Shown here one piece after another: positions 19,548 through 27,908 of a stretch of 64,000 nucleotides of DNA. The position numbers and the translations under genes are program-made. Numbering within the stretch: the first letter of the stretch is position 1; each line of letters opens with the position of its first letter. Source of the DNA: Nitrospirota bacterium (lineage in GTDB: Bacteria; Nitrospirota; Thermodesulfovibrionia; Thermodesulfovibrionales; JdFR-85); NCBI GenBank assembly GCA_015492645.1, contig WGER01000031.1, positions 35,685 through 99,684 of the forward strand, in the 5' to 3' direction. Under the pieces are notes generated by a model. That model was not told where the DNA came from. It made no database searches and saw only the letters and a program-made list of their open reading frames with translations.

Positions 19548-21217
19548 ACTATCTCTGTCTGTGTGACACGGAGGACCTCATCCAGCGTGGTAATCCCCTT
19601 TGTGGCCTTAAGTATCCCATCCTGTCTCAGTGTCCTCATGCCAAGTGCTATCGCCCTCTCCCTCAATTCTGCCGCTGTGGCCTTCTCCATTATCATCTCC
19701 CTTATCTCGTCATTGACCACAAGCAACTCGAAGATCGCTATCCTCCCCCTGTACCCTGTACCTGAACACTCACTGCATCCCCTGCCCCTGTAGAGGCTCT
19801 CTTCTGTAAGACCGAACTCCTCCCGCAACTCCCTCGGGACCTCATATGCCTCCCTGCAACTGGTACATACCCTCCTCACGAGCCTCTGTGCCACCACACC
19901 TATGAGGGTTGAAGAGACAAGGTAATTCTCAACACCCATGTCCATCAGCCTCGTAATCGCTCCAGGGGCATCGTTCGTATGGAGTGTACTGAACAGCAGG
20001 TGACCTGTAAGGGCCGCATGGATTGCTATTGAGGCGGTCTCCAGGTCCCTGATCTCTCCCACCATGATAATATCGGGGTCCTGCCTGACTATATGCCGGA
20101 GACCTGTGGCAAAGGTCAGCCCTATCTTTGGCCTCACATTTATCTGGGTCACCCCCTTGAGCATATACTCAACCGGTTCCTCTATGGTGATGATCTTCTT
20201 CTGGGGGGTGTTTATTCTATCAAGAGACGCATATAGAGTGGTGCTCTTTCCGCTACCGGTAGGACCTGTTATCAGTATCATACCATAGGGCTGCTGGATC
20301 AGCCTCTGGTAAAGCCGGAGGAGGTGGTCATCAAAGCCGAGGTTCTCGAGTGTGATAAAGGAGGATTCCCTATCCAGCAGTCTCATCACAATGCTTTCAC
20401 CGTGCACACTGGGCAGTGTAGAGACCCTGATATCTATCTCCCTGTCTGCAAAGGTACCCTCGATCCTGCCATCCTGTGGCATCCTCCTTTCGGCGATATT
20501 CATGGAGGCCATCAGTTTTATCCTTGAGGCGACTGCAGGATGCATCCTCAGGGGCAGGGCCTCCTTCTCATGGAGTATCCCGTCAATCCTGTATCTGACC
20601 CTGAGATACCCCTCCTCTGGTTCTATATGGATATCACTCGCCCTGTCCCTGACAGCGTTCTCGATCAGGAGGTTCACCAGTTTTATAATCCCCTTCTCCT
20701 GGGCGAGGTCACGGAGGTGGTCCAGTTCCTCAGGGCTCTCAGGTGTAATATCCTCCTGTACATCTGCTATCACCCTCCTCATCGTCGCCTCTCTTGAGGC
20801 AAAGGCATTCTCTATATGTCTCAGGATCACCTCACGCCTTGCCAGAAGGGGTATCACCCTGTAACCAAGACTCGCCTCCAGCACCTCAATCACATCAGCC
20901 CTCTGGGGTTCTGGGATAGCCACATAGAGGGTGTTGTGTTCTAATCTTATCGGAAAGACCTCATGCCTCTTCAGAAACTCATAGGAGAGGTTTTCAAGAG
21001 GAAGGTCAGGCGGGAAGTCGGCATCACGGGCGATCTGCATCCTGTGCTGTAGTGCAAGGGCCTCAAGGAGGTGCTCATCCTTCAGATTCATCTCGGACAG
21101 TATCTCCCCTACCCTCCTTTTATGCCCCTCCTGTCTCTGGACCTCAAGGGCCCTCTGGAGTTCTTCTTCAGTAATATAGCCCGCCTCTACCAGTATCTCA
21201 CCCAGTCTCTTCTGCAT
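19544..21217 (-). CDS. gspE: Type II secretion / type IV pilus assembly ATPase
   Basis: 557 aa. An N-terminal N1E/MshEN domain (GEILVEAGYITEEELQRAL) is followed by the ATPase: Walker A GPTGSGKSTTLYASL, Asp box, Walker B IIMVGEIRDLETA, His box, and the zinc finger CTSC...CSEC. It powers pseudopilus assembly. First gsp gene, starting inside the last 20 nt of alr, with a GGAGGAGG site about 10 nt upstream. A PilB identity cannot be excluded from sequence alone, but the gspK/L/M/C/D neighbours favour GspE. Confidence 0.93.
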   Translation of the reverse strand: MQKRLGEILVEAGYITEEELQRALEVQRQEGHKRRVGEILSEMNLKDEHLLEALALQHRMQIARDADFPPDLPLENLSYEFLKRHEVFPIRLEHNTLYVAIPEPQRADVIEVLEASLGYRVIPLLARREVILRHIENAFASREATMRRVIADVQEDITPESPEELDHLRDLAQEKGIIKLVNLLIENAVRDRASDIHIEPEEGYLRVRYRIDGILHEKEALPLRMHPAVASRIKLMASMNIAERRMPQDGRIEGTFADREIDIRVSTLPSVHGESIVMRLLDRESSFITLENLGFDDHLLRLYQRLIQQPYGMILITGPTGSGKSTTLYASLDRINTPQKKIITIEEPVEYMLKGVTQINVRPKIGLTFATGLRHIVRQDPDIIMVGEIRDLETASIAIHAALTGHLLFSTLHTNDAPGAITRLMDMGVENYLVSSTLIGVVAQRLVRRVCTSCREAYEVPRELREEFGLTEESLYRGRGCSECSGTGYRGRIAIFELLVVNDEIREMIMEKATAAELRERAIALGMRTLRQDGILKATKGITTLDEVLRVTQTEIV

Positions 21218-22301
21218 GCCTGTAAATCCTCCTCCTAGACCTGCCCATGGTGGTCATGATCTCATAAGGGATGGTGCCTGCTGCCCTGGCGATCTCCTCA
21301 ACACCTATCATCTCACCACCTTGGACCCCAAGGAATACCACCTCCTCTCCCTCATCCACCTCCTCTAAATCCGTGAGGTCCACCATTGTGAGGTCCATGC
21401 ATACCCTGCCAACCACAGGGACCCTCCGTCCCTTCACCAGTACTGAGAAGTTGTTGGATAGTGATCTCGGAACACCATCGGCATAACCAGCAGGTACAAC
21501 CCCTATCAGGCTCTGTCTTGTGGTTATGAATGTCCTGCCATAACTGATGCTTGTGCCCTTCTTCACCCTCCTTATATCAGCAATAAATGACCTTACAGTC
21601 ATCACCTGTCTGATATCCATTGCCTCTGTCTGGAGTCCGCCATAGAGCATCAGCCCTGGCCTCACCATATCCATATAGGACTCTGGCAGGTTCAATATGG
21701 CATGGGAGTTTGCAGCATGGCAGATGAGGGGCCCCACCCTCTGTATGAGATACTCCCTGACCTGAAGGAGGGTCCTTATCTGTCTTATAGAGTATTCCCT
21801 CTCCTCGGAGTCAGCCTCAGGGAAGTGGGTCATCAGACCCACTGGTTGAAGCCCTTCCAACCGTAGGACCTCTTCTATCTCTGTCTGAACAGACTCACCA
21901 TTGAGACCCACCCTCCCCATACCCGTATCTATATTCAGATGGACACGGAGTTTCCTGTTCCTCCTCAGGGCGATCTTTGATAGTTCCCTTGCAAAGTGTA
22001 TACTGTTAATAACGGGTATAAGGTCCCTGTCAAGAAACTCTTCAGAGGCATCACGCTCAAACAGCACCAGTATATCTGTATTGATGCCGGATTCTCTCAG
22101 TTCAAGTGCCTCTGAAAGGAAGGCAACTGCAAACAGGTCCACACCTGCATTCTGTAAGGTCTTCGAAACCTCAACGGCCCCGTGTCCGTAGGCATCTGCC
22201 TTTACAACCGCTATTATTGGCCTTTTGACCCTCCTTTTAATCTCTGTCAGGTTGTGAAGGAGATGGCGGAGATCGATCTCTAAGAGGAGTCCCCTCTGCA
22301 C
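21198..22301 (-). CDS. alr: Alanine racemase
   Basis: 367 aa from a GTG. PLP-binding Lys in VVKADAYGHGAVEV near residue 34, NIDTGMGRVGL, and the catalytic Tyr region SYGRTFITTR with PAGYADGVPRSLSN. It makes D-alanine for peptidoglycan. The ribosome site is weak, so the exact start is less certain. It sits between tatA and gspE in the long minus-strand run. Confidence 0.96.
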   Translation of the reverse strand: MQRGLLLEIDLRHLLHNLTEIKRRVKRPIIAVVKADAYGHGAVEVSKTLQNAGVDLFAVAFLSEALELRESGINTDILVLFERDASEEFLDRDLIPVINSIHFARELSKIALRRNRKLRVHLNIDTGMGRVGLNGESVQTEIEEVLRLEGLQPVGLMTHFPEADSEEREYSIRQIRTLLQVREYLIQRVGPLICHAANSHAILNLPESYMDMVRPGLMLYGGLQTEAMDIRQVMTVRSFIADIRRVKKGTSISYGRTFITTRQSLIGVVPAGYADGVPRSLSNNFSVLVKGRRVPVVGRVCMDLTMVDLTDLEEVDEGEEVVFLGVQGGEMIGVEEIARAAGTIPYEIMTTMGRSRRRIYRHAEETG

Positions 22302-22337
22302 CTAAGTCAGGACTCAATGGTTTTGCTTTTGTGATGA

Positions 22338-22550
22338 CTAAGCCTTTTCATTGGTTGTCTCGGCCGACTCTGTCTTGTCAACAGGTTTCTTGGGTGTAAC
22401 ATCTATCTCGTCAGGTTCACTCGTCGCCTTCTTGAAGTTCTTTATGGCCTGTCCTATTCCTCTTCCTAACTCGGGCAGCCTGGATGCACCAAACAGAATC
22501 ACCACAATTATCAGCACTATTATCAGTTCCTGTGTGCCTAATCCAAACAT
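22338..22550 (-). CDS. tatA: Twin-arginine translocase subunit TatA/E
   Basis: 70 aa. An N-terminal membrane helix ([28 protein letters not shown]) with the conserved FG-LPELG hinge, an amphipathic helix ([12 protein letters not shown]) and a charged tail. It forms the pore for folded Tat substrates. TatC is not in the window. Its start overlaps the mobA tail by 13 nt, which fits co-expression of Tat with molybdoenzyme cofactor synthesis. Confidence 0.95.
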   Translation of the reverse strand: MFGLGTQELIIVLIIVVILFGASRLPELGRGIGQAIKNFKKATSEPDEIDVTPKKPVDKTESAETTNEKA

Positions 22551-23173
22551 GGTTGACCTCCTATCTGTTTTTTGTACTCCTCCAGTGTATTTATATTAAC
22601 AAAATTCTTGAGATCAGGGTCTATCTTTTTTATCTCCTCCTCTGGAATAATATGACACCTCACCTTCCCCAGGAACTCCAGCATCTGGACCCTGCCCTGG
22701 GTAAGGAGATCTCCGATCTCACCTATCAGTGATCTGTGGTACAGTCCAAAAAGGGGGTGTATGGTACCCCCTGCCTCACAGACCACCACCTGTGCATCAG
22801 TAGGGACATTTATAATATATTCGATTACGGTCTTTTTGATAAAGGGCATATCTGAGGCTACCACAAAGAGCCATTCGGTAGTTATGTTCAACAGACTGGA
22901 GAATATCCCGCTTAAAGGACCGGCTCCCCTGTAGAGGTCACCTATCATGGGCAGGCCAAGGTAGAAGAAGTGCTCAGGTGTATTGGTGCTGATCAGGACA
23001 TCCCTGAAGAGTTCCTTCAATATCCCTGTGGTCCTTTCAATGAGCCTCTGGTTGTCAACCCGCATCAGGGCCTTTACTATTGGAAACCTCCTGTTTGAAC
23101 CGCCTGCAAGCACCACAGCAGAACTCCCCTTTTGACTCTGGAAGACCTCTGTGTGCCCTGTATCTCCTGCCAT
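22538..23173 (-). CDS. mobA: Molybdenum cofactor guanylyltransferase-like protein
   Basis: About 211 aa from the ATG at 23173; an upstream in-frame start at 23215 would add 14 residues of low quality. The nucleotidyltransferase signature is [20 protein letters not shown], with [11 protein letters not shown] (Asp-containing metal site) and [10 protein letters not shown]. It transfers GMP to molybdopterin. The loop differs from the usual LAGGxSRRMGxDK, so specificity is inferred. First gene of the long run down to cobO. Confidence 0.82.
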   Translation of the reverse strand: MAGDTGHTEVFQSQKGSSAVVLAGGSNRRFPIVKALMRVDNQRLIERTTGILKELFRDVLISTNTPEHFFYLGLPMIGDLYRGAGPLSGIFSSLLNITTEWLFVVASDMPFIKKTVIEYIINVPTDAQVVVCEAGGTIHPLFGLYHRSLIGEIGDLLTQGRVQMLEFLGKVRCHIIPEEEIKKIDPDLKNFVNINTLEEYKKQIGGQPCLD

Positions 23174-23269
23174 ATTGTTATTATAACCACATCTGTCCAG
23201 AAGAGGTGAGTCCATAGGTTCTCTGTAATTACTCCACCATCAAATACCTCAATAACCTGCGATAGTATA

Positions 23270-23389
23270 CACAGGCGGTGTACCGAAGAACGGAGGTCAG
23301 AAGTCCGAAGTCAGAGGTCAGAAAACTAAGGAAAATTCCGACTTCTGACCTCTGAGATCCGACCTCTGTTTTTTTGCATACCGCCTGTG
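23270..23389. mobile_element. MITE-like element, copy 1
   Basis: Terminal inverted repeats CACAGGCGGT (23270-23279) and ACCGCCTGTG (23380-23389). The flanks AATAACCTGCGATAGTATA on the left and CTCAATCCTGTTTTGGACAG on the right recur almost unchanged around the element at 30118-30368. It has no coding capacity and sits in the gap between mobA and the sigma-54 activator. Confidence 0.75.
23293..23352. repeat. Long inverted repeat inside MITE-like copy 1
   Basis: 17-nt arms starting GAGGTCAGAAGTC (23293-23309) and ending CTTCTGACCTC (23336-23352), complementary with one mismatch. A partial direct repeat, GTCAGAGGTCAGAA, lies in the loop. It would fold into a strong hairpin. A T7 run at 23369-23375 follows a second partial copy, so it might also end transcription on the plus strand. 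Confidence 0.8.
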
Positions 23390-23492
23390 CCTCAATCCTG
23401 TTTTGGACAGATCTGAACCAGAAGTTAAACGGTAATCTACGGTCTAATACGCCTGTTTTATAATTGAATAACTAATATGGTAAGATGGTGAT

Positions 23493-24995
23493 ATGGAGAA
23501 AGGCAGTGAAAAGGCAACATCCCTTCTGAATTCAGACAAAAAAGGCATATCTATCCAATCACCAGAACAGGCCCCTGATGATATCGGCCCTCTCAGGGGA
23601 CAGAGATTTCTGCTCTTTGACATACATCACCAGTCTCTCAGATCACTGAAGGAGGCGCTTGAGGTCTCAGGGGCAGAGGTATATGCCGCAACAGAAGAAG
23701 CATCCTTGAGGAATATAATAGAACGGGCGAGATTTGATTTCCTGATCTACGGCGTACAGGAAGGAGAACCACTCCATTCAGGACTGTTTAAGGTCTTCAA
23801 GGATCGGAATCCCTCTGGACAGGTCTTTTTACTCCTGCCACATATCTATTACGGGATCTCTGAAGAAGATGAGATAACCTCCCTTGTGGATGACTACTTC
23901 TTCAAACCGATTGACCCGAAGAGATTCGTTCTCACCCTTCAGAGCCTTTACGGCAGGGCAACACTGCTTGACCACTCCATCTCACCGGTTGACCCCCTTG
24001 TGAGCCAACTCCATCCCTACATCCTCTTCAGGAGTTCTGAAATGAAGAGGGTCCTGGCCCAGTTACCAAGGATTGCTGCCTCTGATCAGACTGTCCTCAT
24101 CTCAGGTGAGACAGGTACAGGGAAGGAACTTGTGGCAAGGGCGATACATTTCCTCAGTCCCCGTGCAGGAGGTCCCTTTGTCGCAATAAACTGCGGCGCC
24201 ATACCAGACACCCTCATAGAGGCCGAACTATTTGGCCATGAAAGGGGTGCCTTTACAGGTGCCCTGAGGAGACATCGGGGCAAGTTTGAACTCGCCTCAG
24301 GCGGTACCATCTTTATGGACGAGATTGGAGATATGGCCGTTTCACTCCAGGTGAAACTCCTGAGGGTGCTTGAAGAGGGCGTCTTTTACCGGGTCGGAGG
24401 AGAGTCTCCTATAAAGGTGGATGTGAGGGTGATAGCGGCAACCCGGAGGGACCTGAGAAAGGCGATGGAGAAGGGGCTCTTCAGGGATGACCTGTACTGG
24501 AGACTCAATGTGCTGAGAATACATCTGCCACCCCTCAGGGAGAGGGTGGAGGATATCCCGCTTCTGGCACTCTACTTCCTGCAGAGGGCCTTTACAGATA
24601 TGGGTTATCCCCCACCTTATCCACACCTGTCTGCTGGTACAATTGATCTCCTTGAGAAACTCCCCTGGCACGGAAACGTGAGGGAATTGAGAAACCTGAT
24701 GACCAGGGTTGCCACCCTTATGCCTGACAGGACAGTCAGGGTCCTGCCACTGCATATACTCCCCCACCTGGACGAGGTTATAAGCCATCTGAGGCCTCCT
24801 GTTAATACCCAGGACCACCTCCCACCAGGGGTCTTCATACCCATCGGGACCCCCCTTCGACAGGCAGAGGAGATGCTGATCAGGGAGACACTCCGTTACA
24901 CCAAGGGCAACCGTTCAAGGGCAGCCCGCATCCTGAAGATAAGCATCAGGACCCTCAGGAGAAGGATTAAATCCATAGGACAAAATGACCTATAG
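23493..24995 (+). CDS. Sigma-54-dependent activator with a degenerate receiver
   Basis: 500 aa, NtrC-like architecture. Residues about 35-155 have a receiver-like fold (RFLLFDIHHQSLRSLKEAL, VFLLLPHI, DDYFFKPIDP with the conserved Lys). The usual phosphoacceptor Asp is replaced: the strand reads FDFLIYGVQEGEP. The AAA+ domain is intact: Walker A GETGTGKE, the sigma-54 contact loop GAFTGA, Walker B GGTIFMDEIGD. A Fis-type HTH ends the protein (GNRSRAARILKISIRTLRRRI). It is immediately upstream of a sigma-54 hsp20 operon, with operator copies starting in its own last codons, so it probably controls that operon without classical phosphorylation. Confidence 0.93.
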   Translation: MEKGSEKATSLLNSDKKGISIQSPEQAPDDIGPLRGQRFLLFDIHHQSLRSLKEALEVSGAEVYAATEEASLRNIIERARFDFLIYGVQEGEPLHSGLFKVFKDRNPSGQVFLLLPHIYYGISEEDEITSLVDDYFFKPIDPKRFVLTLQSLYGRATLLDHSISPVDPLVSQLHPYILFRSSEMKRVLAQLPRIAASDQTVLISGETGTGKELVARAIHFLSPRAGGPFVAINCGAIPDTLIEAELFGHERGAFTGALRRHRGKFELASGGTIFMDEIGDMAVSLQVKLLRVLEEGVFYRVGGESPIKVDVRVIAATRRDLRKAMEKGLFRDDLYWRLNVLRIHLPPLRERVEDIPLLALYFLQRAFTDMGYPPPYPHLSAGTIDLLEKLPWHGNVRELRNLMTRVATLMPDRTVRVLPLHILPHLDEVISHLRPPVNTQDHLPPGVFIPIGTPLRQAEEMLIRETLRYTKGNRSRAARILKISIRTLRRRIKSIGQNDL

Positions 24996-25043
24996 GACAT
25001 TTTGTCCTATCTCTATTCCACTCACTGTAGGCCAAAATGTCCT
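24977..25043. promoter_or_regulatory. Three copies of an AGGACA-N3-TGTCCT operator
   Basis: AGGACAAAATGACCT (24977-24991), AGGACATTTTGTCCT (24994-25008, a perfect palindrome) and AGGCCAAAATGTCCT (25029-25043). Copies 1 and 2 together also make a 13-bp hairpin (24975-25010). They lie 53-120 nt upstream of the -24/-12 promoter, a normal place for sigma-54 activator sites. Probable binding sites of the adjacent activator (inference). Confidence 0.8.
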
Positions 25044-25096
25044 GCCATTATTATCGGTCAGGAGATAACCGATTGACTTTTAATAATATTTTGAAT

Positions 25097-25112
25097 TGGC
25101 ACAATTTTTGCT
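25097..25112 (+). promoter_or_regulatory. Sigma-54 (-24/-12) promoter of the hsp20 operon
   Basis: TGGCAC-AATTT-TTGCT is a full match to the TGGCAC-N5-TTGCW consensus. The expected start of transcription is about 25123, 46 nt before the first ATG. Confidence 0.88.
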
Positions 25113-25168
25113 AAATAGATGATTGGAAAGGGGTATTCCCTGAACAAAAATGGAAGGAGGTGATTCAG

Positions 25169-25621
25169 ATGCTCTTGAGGGACATTGAGAGGGTCTTTGA
25201 CCCCTGGCGTGAATTTGAGAGGATAGAAAGAGAGTTGAGAAGGATGGAGAAGGAGATGGACAGACTCCTGGCAGAGGTGGGTTTTGGAGTGCGTGAGGAG
25301 TATCCACCTGTAAACCTCTGGACAAATGAAGAGGGCGCGATTGTTACTGTGGAGTTGCCAGGTGTAGAACCTGAGGATGTGGATATCACGGTGGTGGGCA
25401 GGAGGCTCACACTGAAGGGGACAAGAAAACCTCTCGCTTCTGATGGTGTGAGATTTCACCTCAGAGAGAGGTGGGATGGCGATTTCACAAGGAGTATAGA
25501 ACTGCCCTTCAGAGTTGAGCCTGCCAAGGTAGAGGCGAAGTACAGGAATGGGATACTCTACATAACGCTTCCAAGGGCAGAAGAGGAAAAACCGAAGAAG
25601 ATAACAGTGCAGACCTCCTGA
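25169..25621 (+). CDS. Small heat-shock protein (Hsp20), operon gene 1
   Basis: 150 aa from ATG 25169, 5 nt after a perfect AAGGAGGTGA; an in-frame GTG at 25160 overlaps that site and is unlikely. A charged coiled N-terminal arm (REFERIERELRRMEKEMDRLL) is followed by an alpha-crystallin domain (VTVELPGVEPEDVDITVVGRRL, VEAKYRNGILYITLP). The C-terminal IxI is weak (KKITVQ). ATP-independent holdase chaperone. Confidence 0.93.
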   Translation: MLLRDIERVFDPWREFERIERELRRMEKEMDRLLAEVGFGVREEYPPVNLWTNEEGAIVTVELPGVEPEDVDITVVGRRLTLKGTRKPLASDGVRFHLRERWDGDFTRSIELPFRVEPAKVEAKYRNGILYITLPRAEEEKPKKITVQTS

Positions 25622-25638
25622 GGGGCCTTGCCCCTTTT
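25622..25638 (+). terminator. Intercistronic hairpin after hsp20 gene 1
   Basis: GGGGC-CTT-GCCCC followed by TTTT. It is short, so more likely a partial terminator or an mRNA processing or stability element within the operon. Confidence 0.5.
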
Positions 25639-25664
25639 CAGACACCGGGAAAGGAGGTGAACCT

Positions 25665-26039
25665 ATGGCAAGGGAATTGGCCAAAAGGACTGCCGAGCCT
25701 GTGAGAGAGAGGGCGATAAGACCAGATGTTGACATTATAGAGACTGATACAGAGTATCATCTCTATGCAGACCTGCCCGGGGTGAGTGAGGATAATCTGG
25801 ATGTGACACTCGAGAAAGAGGTGCTCACAATAAAGGGAAAGGCAGAGGAAGAGATACCTGCAGGGTACAACCAGAGGTGGGCTGAGTATGTCACAGGCTG
25901 GTACGAAAGGAGACTCCGGATAACCGAGGAGGTGGACAGAGAAGGTATTAAGGCGACGCTGAAGAACGGAGTATTGAAGGTGGTGCTCCCGAAGGCCGAG
26001 GCTGCAAAGGCAAAGAAGATACAGATCGCCCATGAATAA
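25665..26039 (+). CDS. Small heat-shock protein (Hsp20), operon gene 2
   Basis: 124 aa, almost only an alpha-crystallin domain with a short basic N-terminus. YHLYADLPGVSEDNLDVTL, VLTIKGKAE and ATLKNGVLKVVLPKAE are typical. It contains an unusual insert rich in aromatic residues (YNQRWAEYVTGWYERRL). Start ATG after AAAGGAGGTGA. The short N-arm suggests it co-assembles with its neighbours rather than forming large oligomers alone (inference). Confidence 0.92.
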   Translation: MARELAKRTAEPVRERAIRPDVDIIETDTEYHLYADLPGVSEDNLDVTLEKEVLTIKGKAEEEIPAGYNQRWAEYVTGWYERRLRITEEVDREGIKATLKNGVLKVVLPKAEAAKAKKIQIAHE

Positions 26040-26056
26040 CCCCTGCATTGCAGGGG
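26040..26056 (+). terminator. Intercistronic hairpin after hsp20 gene 2
   Basis: CCCCTGC-ATT-GCAGGGG directly after the stop codon, with no T-run. Likely an mRNA stability or processing element. Confidence 0.5.
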
Positions 26057-26081
26057 GAATATCAGAAAGGAGGTGAGGGAG

Positions 26082-26567
26082 ATGTCCATCAGGGACCTTG
26101 TACCCATAAGGAGAAGGGGTGGCCTGAGGAGATGGGAAGAACCATTCAGGAGCCTCTTTGAAGAGATCGAGGACATCTTTGACAGGTTCTTTGGTGAGTA
26201 CGAGATAGAACCCTTAAGGGAGAGATGGGGGGCATTCACACCGAAGTTGGACTTTGTGGAGGATGAAAAGGAGTATCGCATCACTGCGGAGATCCCCGGT
26301 CTGGAGGAGAAGGATATTGAAGTAACGATGGACGAGAACTCCATCACTATAAAAGGTGAGAAGAAGGAGGAGAAAGAGGAGAAGGCGAAGAATTACTACT
26401 ACAGAGAGAGGAGGTTCGGTTCCTTCGTGAGGACATTGCCGCTGCCGGAAGATGTGGACAAGGACAAGGTGGAGGCCAAGTTCAAGAATGGTCTTCTCAC
26501 CCTCAGGCTGCCCAAATCCAAGGAGGCCACCAAGAGCGTGAAAAAGATTGAGGTGAAGAAGGCCTGA
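26082..26567 (+). CDS. Small heat-shock protein (Hsp20), operon gene 3
   Basis: 161 aa from ATG 26082, 5 nt after AAGGAGGTGA; the upstream GTG at 26073 overlaps that site. Classic class A Hsp20: PKLDFVEDEKEYRITAEIPG, DENSITIKGEKKEEKE, YRERRFGSFVRTLPLP, VEAKFKNGLLTLRLPK and a C-terminal VKKIEVKK. It carries the most complete N-terminal arm of the three (FRSLFEEIEDIFDRFFG). Confidence 0.95.
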   Translation: MSIRDLVPIRRRGGLRRWEEPFRSLFEEIEDIFDRFFGEYEIEPLRERWGAFTPKLDFVEDEKEYRITAEIPGLEEKDIEVTMDENSITIKGEKKEEKEEKAKNYYYRERRFGSFVRTLPLPEDVDKDKVEAKFKNGLLTLRLPKSKEATKSVKKIEVKKA

Positions 26568-26573
26568 CCTGCT

Positions 26574-26597
26574 GGGTGCCCCCTGGGGGCACCCTTT
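26574..26597 (+). terminator. Hairpin after the hsp20 operon
   Basis: GGGTGCCCC (26574-26582) and GGGGCACCC (26586-26594) around CTG, followed by only three T residues. Probable end of the operon transcript; a weak U-tract lowers confidence. Confidence 0.6.
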
Positions 26598-26621
26598 CAT
26601 CACACATAAGGGGTGTAGACT

Positions 26622-27116
26622 GTGGAGAGAAAGAAGGTTGAGTTCTATTTCTGGATACATGAGTACATGAGAAAATATGTGGAGTTTACGATGGACCTCA
26701 TACTCGTGGGGCTTCTTGCTGTTGCCTTTATATTTATCATCAAGACGATATACAACCTCGGTGTATCACTACTTGGTGAACCAAAGATATCCTATGTAAT
26801 ATCCGAAATAATGTTTATTTTTATACTCATAGAGGTGGTGAGACTCCTTATACTTTATCTGCAGTTTCACAGGGTTGCTATTGATACAATGGTCGAGATA
26901 GCCATCGTCTCTGTCCTGAGAGAGGTCATCCTGAACGGGGTCCTTCATACTGAACCGATCGTACTGGGTGCGGCCTCATTGCTCATTCTGGTTCTGATGC
27001 TCCTGCTGAGACACGGTAATCTCCGATACACAGGCCCCGAACTGTATACCGAATACAGACCCTTCTTCGGGAAAGGGCAAAAACCCAAACCATTAGACAC
27101 TGAAGATATCTTTTAA
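26622..27116 (+). CDS. PsiE-family membrane protein
   Basis: 164 aa from a GTG. Four membrane helices (LILVGLLAVAFIFIIKTIY, SEIMFIFILIEVVRLLILYL, TMVEIAIVSVLREVIL, LGAASLLILVLMLLL) and a short charged tail. The layout and the IEVVRLL...LREVIL pattern match the phosphate-starvation-inducible PsiE family, whose biochemical role is unknown. It follows the hsp20 operon by 54 nt past a hairpin and may be a read-through member. Confidence 0.78.
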   Translation: MERKKVEFYFWIHEYMRKYVEFTMDLILVGLLAVAFIFIIKTIYNLGVSLLGEPKISYVISEIMFIFILIEVVRLLILYLQFHRVAIDTMVEIAIVSVLREVILNGVLHTEPIVLGAASLLILVLMLLLRHGNLRYTGPELYTEYRPFFGKGQKPKPLDTEDIF

Positions 27117-27202
27117 TAACATCTCCTCCTCCTTCTTCTGCTTGACGAAATTCCAATAAAGGTGGATTTTGTATATAATGAGATGTCAGTGGTGATCTCA
27201 GA

Positions 27203-27886
27203 ATGGGCAAGACAATAGAGGACAAGAGGTTAAGAAACAGAATTGCTGTCTTTGAGGATAGAAAAGAAGCAGGTCTTCTCCTCTCTGAAAAATTAAAGGA
27301 ATACAGAGATGCCGATGCCCTCGTACTCGCCATACCTGCAGGAGGGGTGCCTGTTGCGGCAGAGGTGGCCAGGAAACTAAACCTCCCTCTGGATCTGGTT
27401 GTTGTCAGAAAGATACAGATACCCTATAATCCAGAGGCGGGATTTGGTGCAATGGCCCCAGATGGAGAGGTGATTCTCAACAGAGAACTCCTGAGCAGAC
27501 TGAGGTTAACTGGAATGGAGATAGAGGGTCAGATTGAGAAGACAAGAGAAACCATATCCAAGAGGGAGAGGGCTTTCAGACAGGGGAAGCCCTTTCCATT
27601 ACTGAAGGGCAGAGTCGTTATTATCATCGATGATGGCCTTGCGTCAGGCTATACAATGCTTTGTGCGATAAGGTTTGTAAGAAAGGGCGATCCTTTAAAG
27701 ATCGTTGTGGCTGTTCCAACTGCTCTTAAGAAGACTGTCGATCTTATCAGTGCCGAGGCAGATGAGGTAGTCTGCCTAAATATCAGAACAGCGGTCCCCT
27801 TTGCCGTAGCAGATGCGTACAGGAACTGGTATGATCTATCGGATGAGGAGGTGTTGGAGATCTTGAAGGATTTCCAGAGCAGATGA
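27203..27886 (+). CDS. Phosphoribosyltransferase-domain protein
   Basis: 227 aa. The PRTase signature VVIIIDDGLASGYTML carries the two acidic residues that bind PRPP; AIPAGGVPVAAEVARKL and VVVRKIQIPYNPEAGFGAM are typical of a stand-alone PRTase group often found near stress genes. The substrate base cannot be read from the sequence. The start ATG has a weak ribosome site. Confidence 0.85.
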   Translation: MGKTIEDKRLRNRIAVFEDRKEAGLLLSEKLKEYRDADALVLAIPAGGVPVAAEVARKLNLPLDLVVVRKIQIPYNPEAGFGAMAPDGEVILNRELLSRLRLTGMEIEGQIEKTRETISKRERAFRQGKPFPLLKGRVVIIIDDGLASGYTMLCAIRFVRKGDPLKIVVAVPTALKKTVDLISAEADEVVCLNIRTAVPFAVADAYRNWYDLSDEEVLEILKDFQSR

Positions 27887-27908
27887 GTGCCTCTTCCTGC
27901 TTGAGGGG

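Noticed and set aside
23281..23375. CRISPR-like direct repeats of GAGGTCAGAAGTC
   Set aside because: Only two or three imperfect copies in both orientations with no regular spacers; it is an inverted repeat inside a MITE-like element. No CRISPR array or cas gene was seen in the window.
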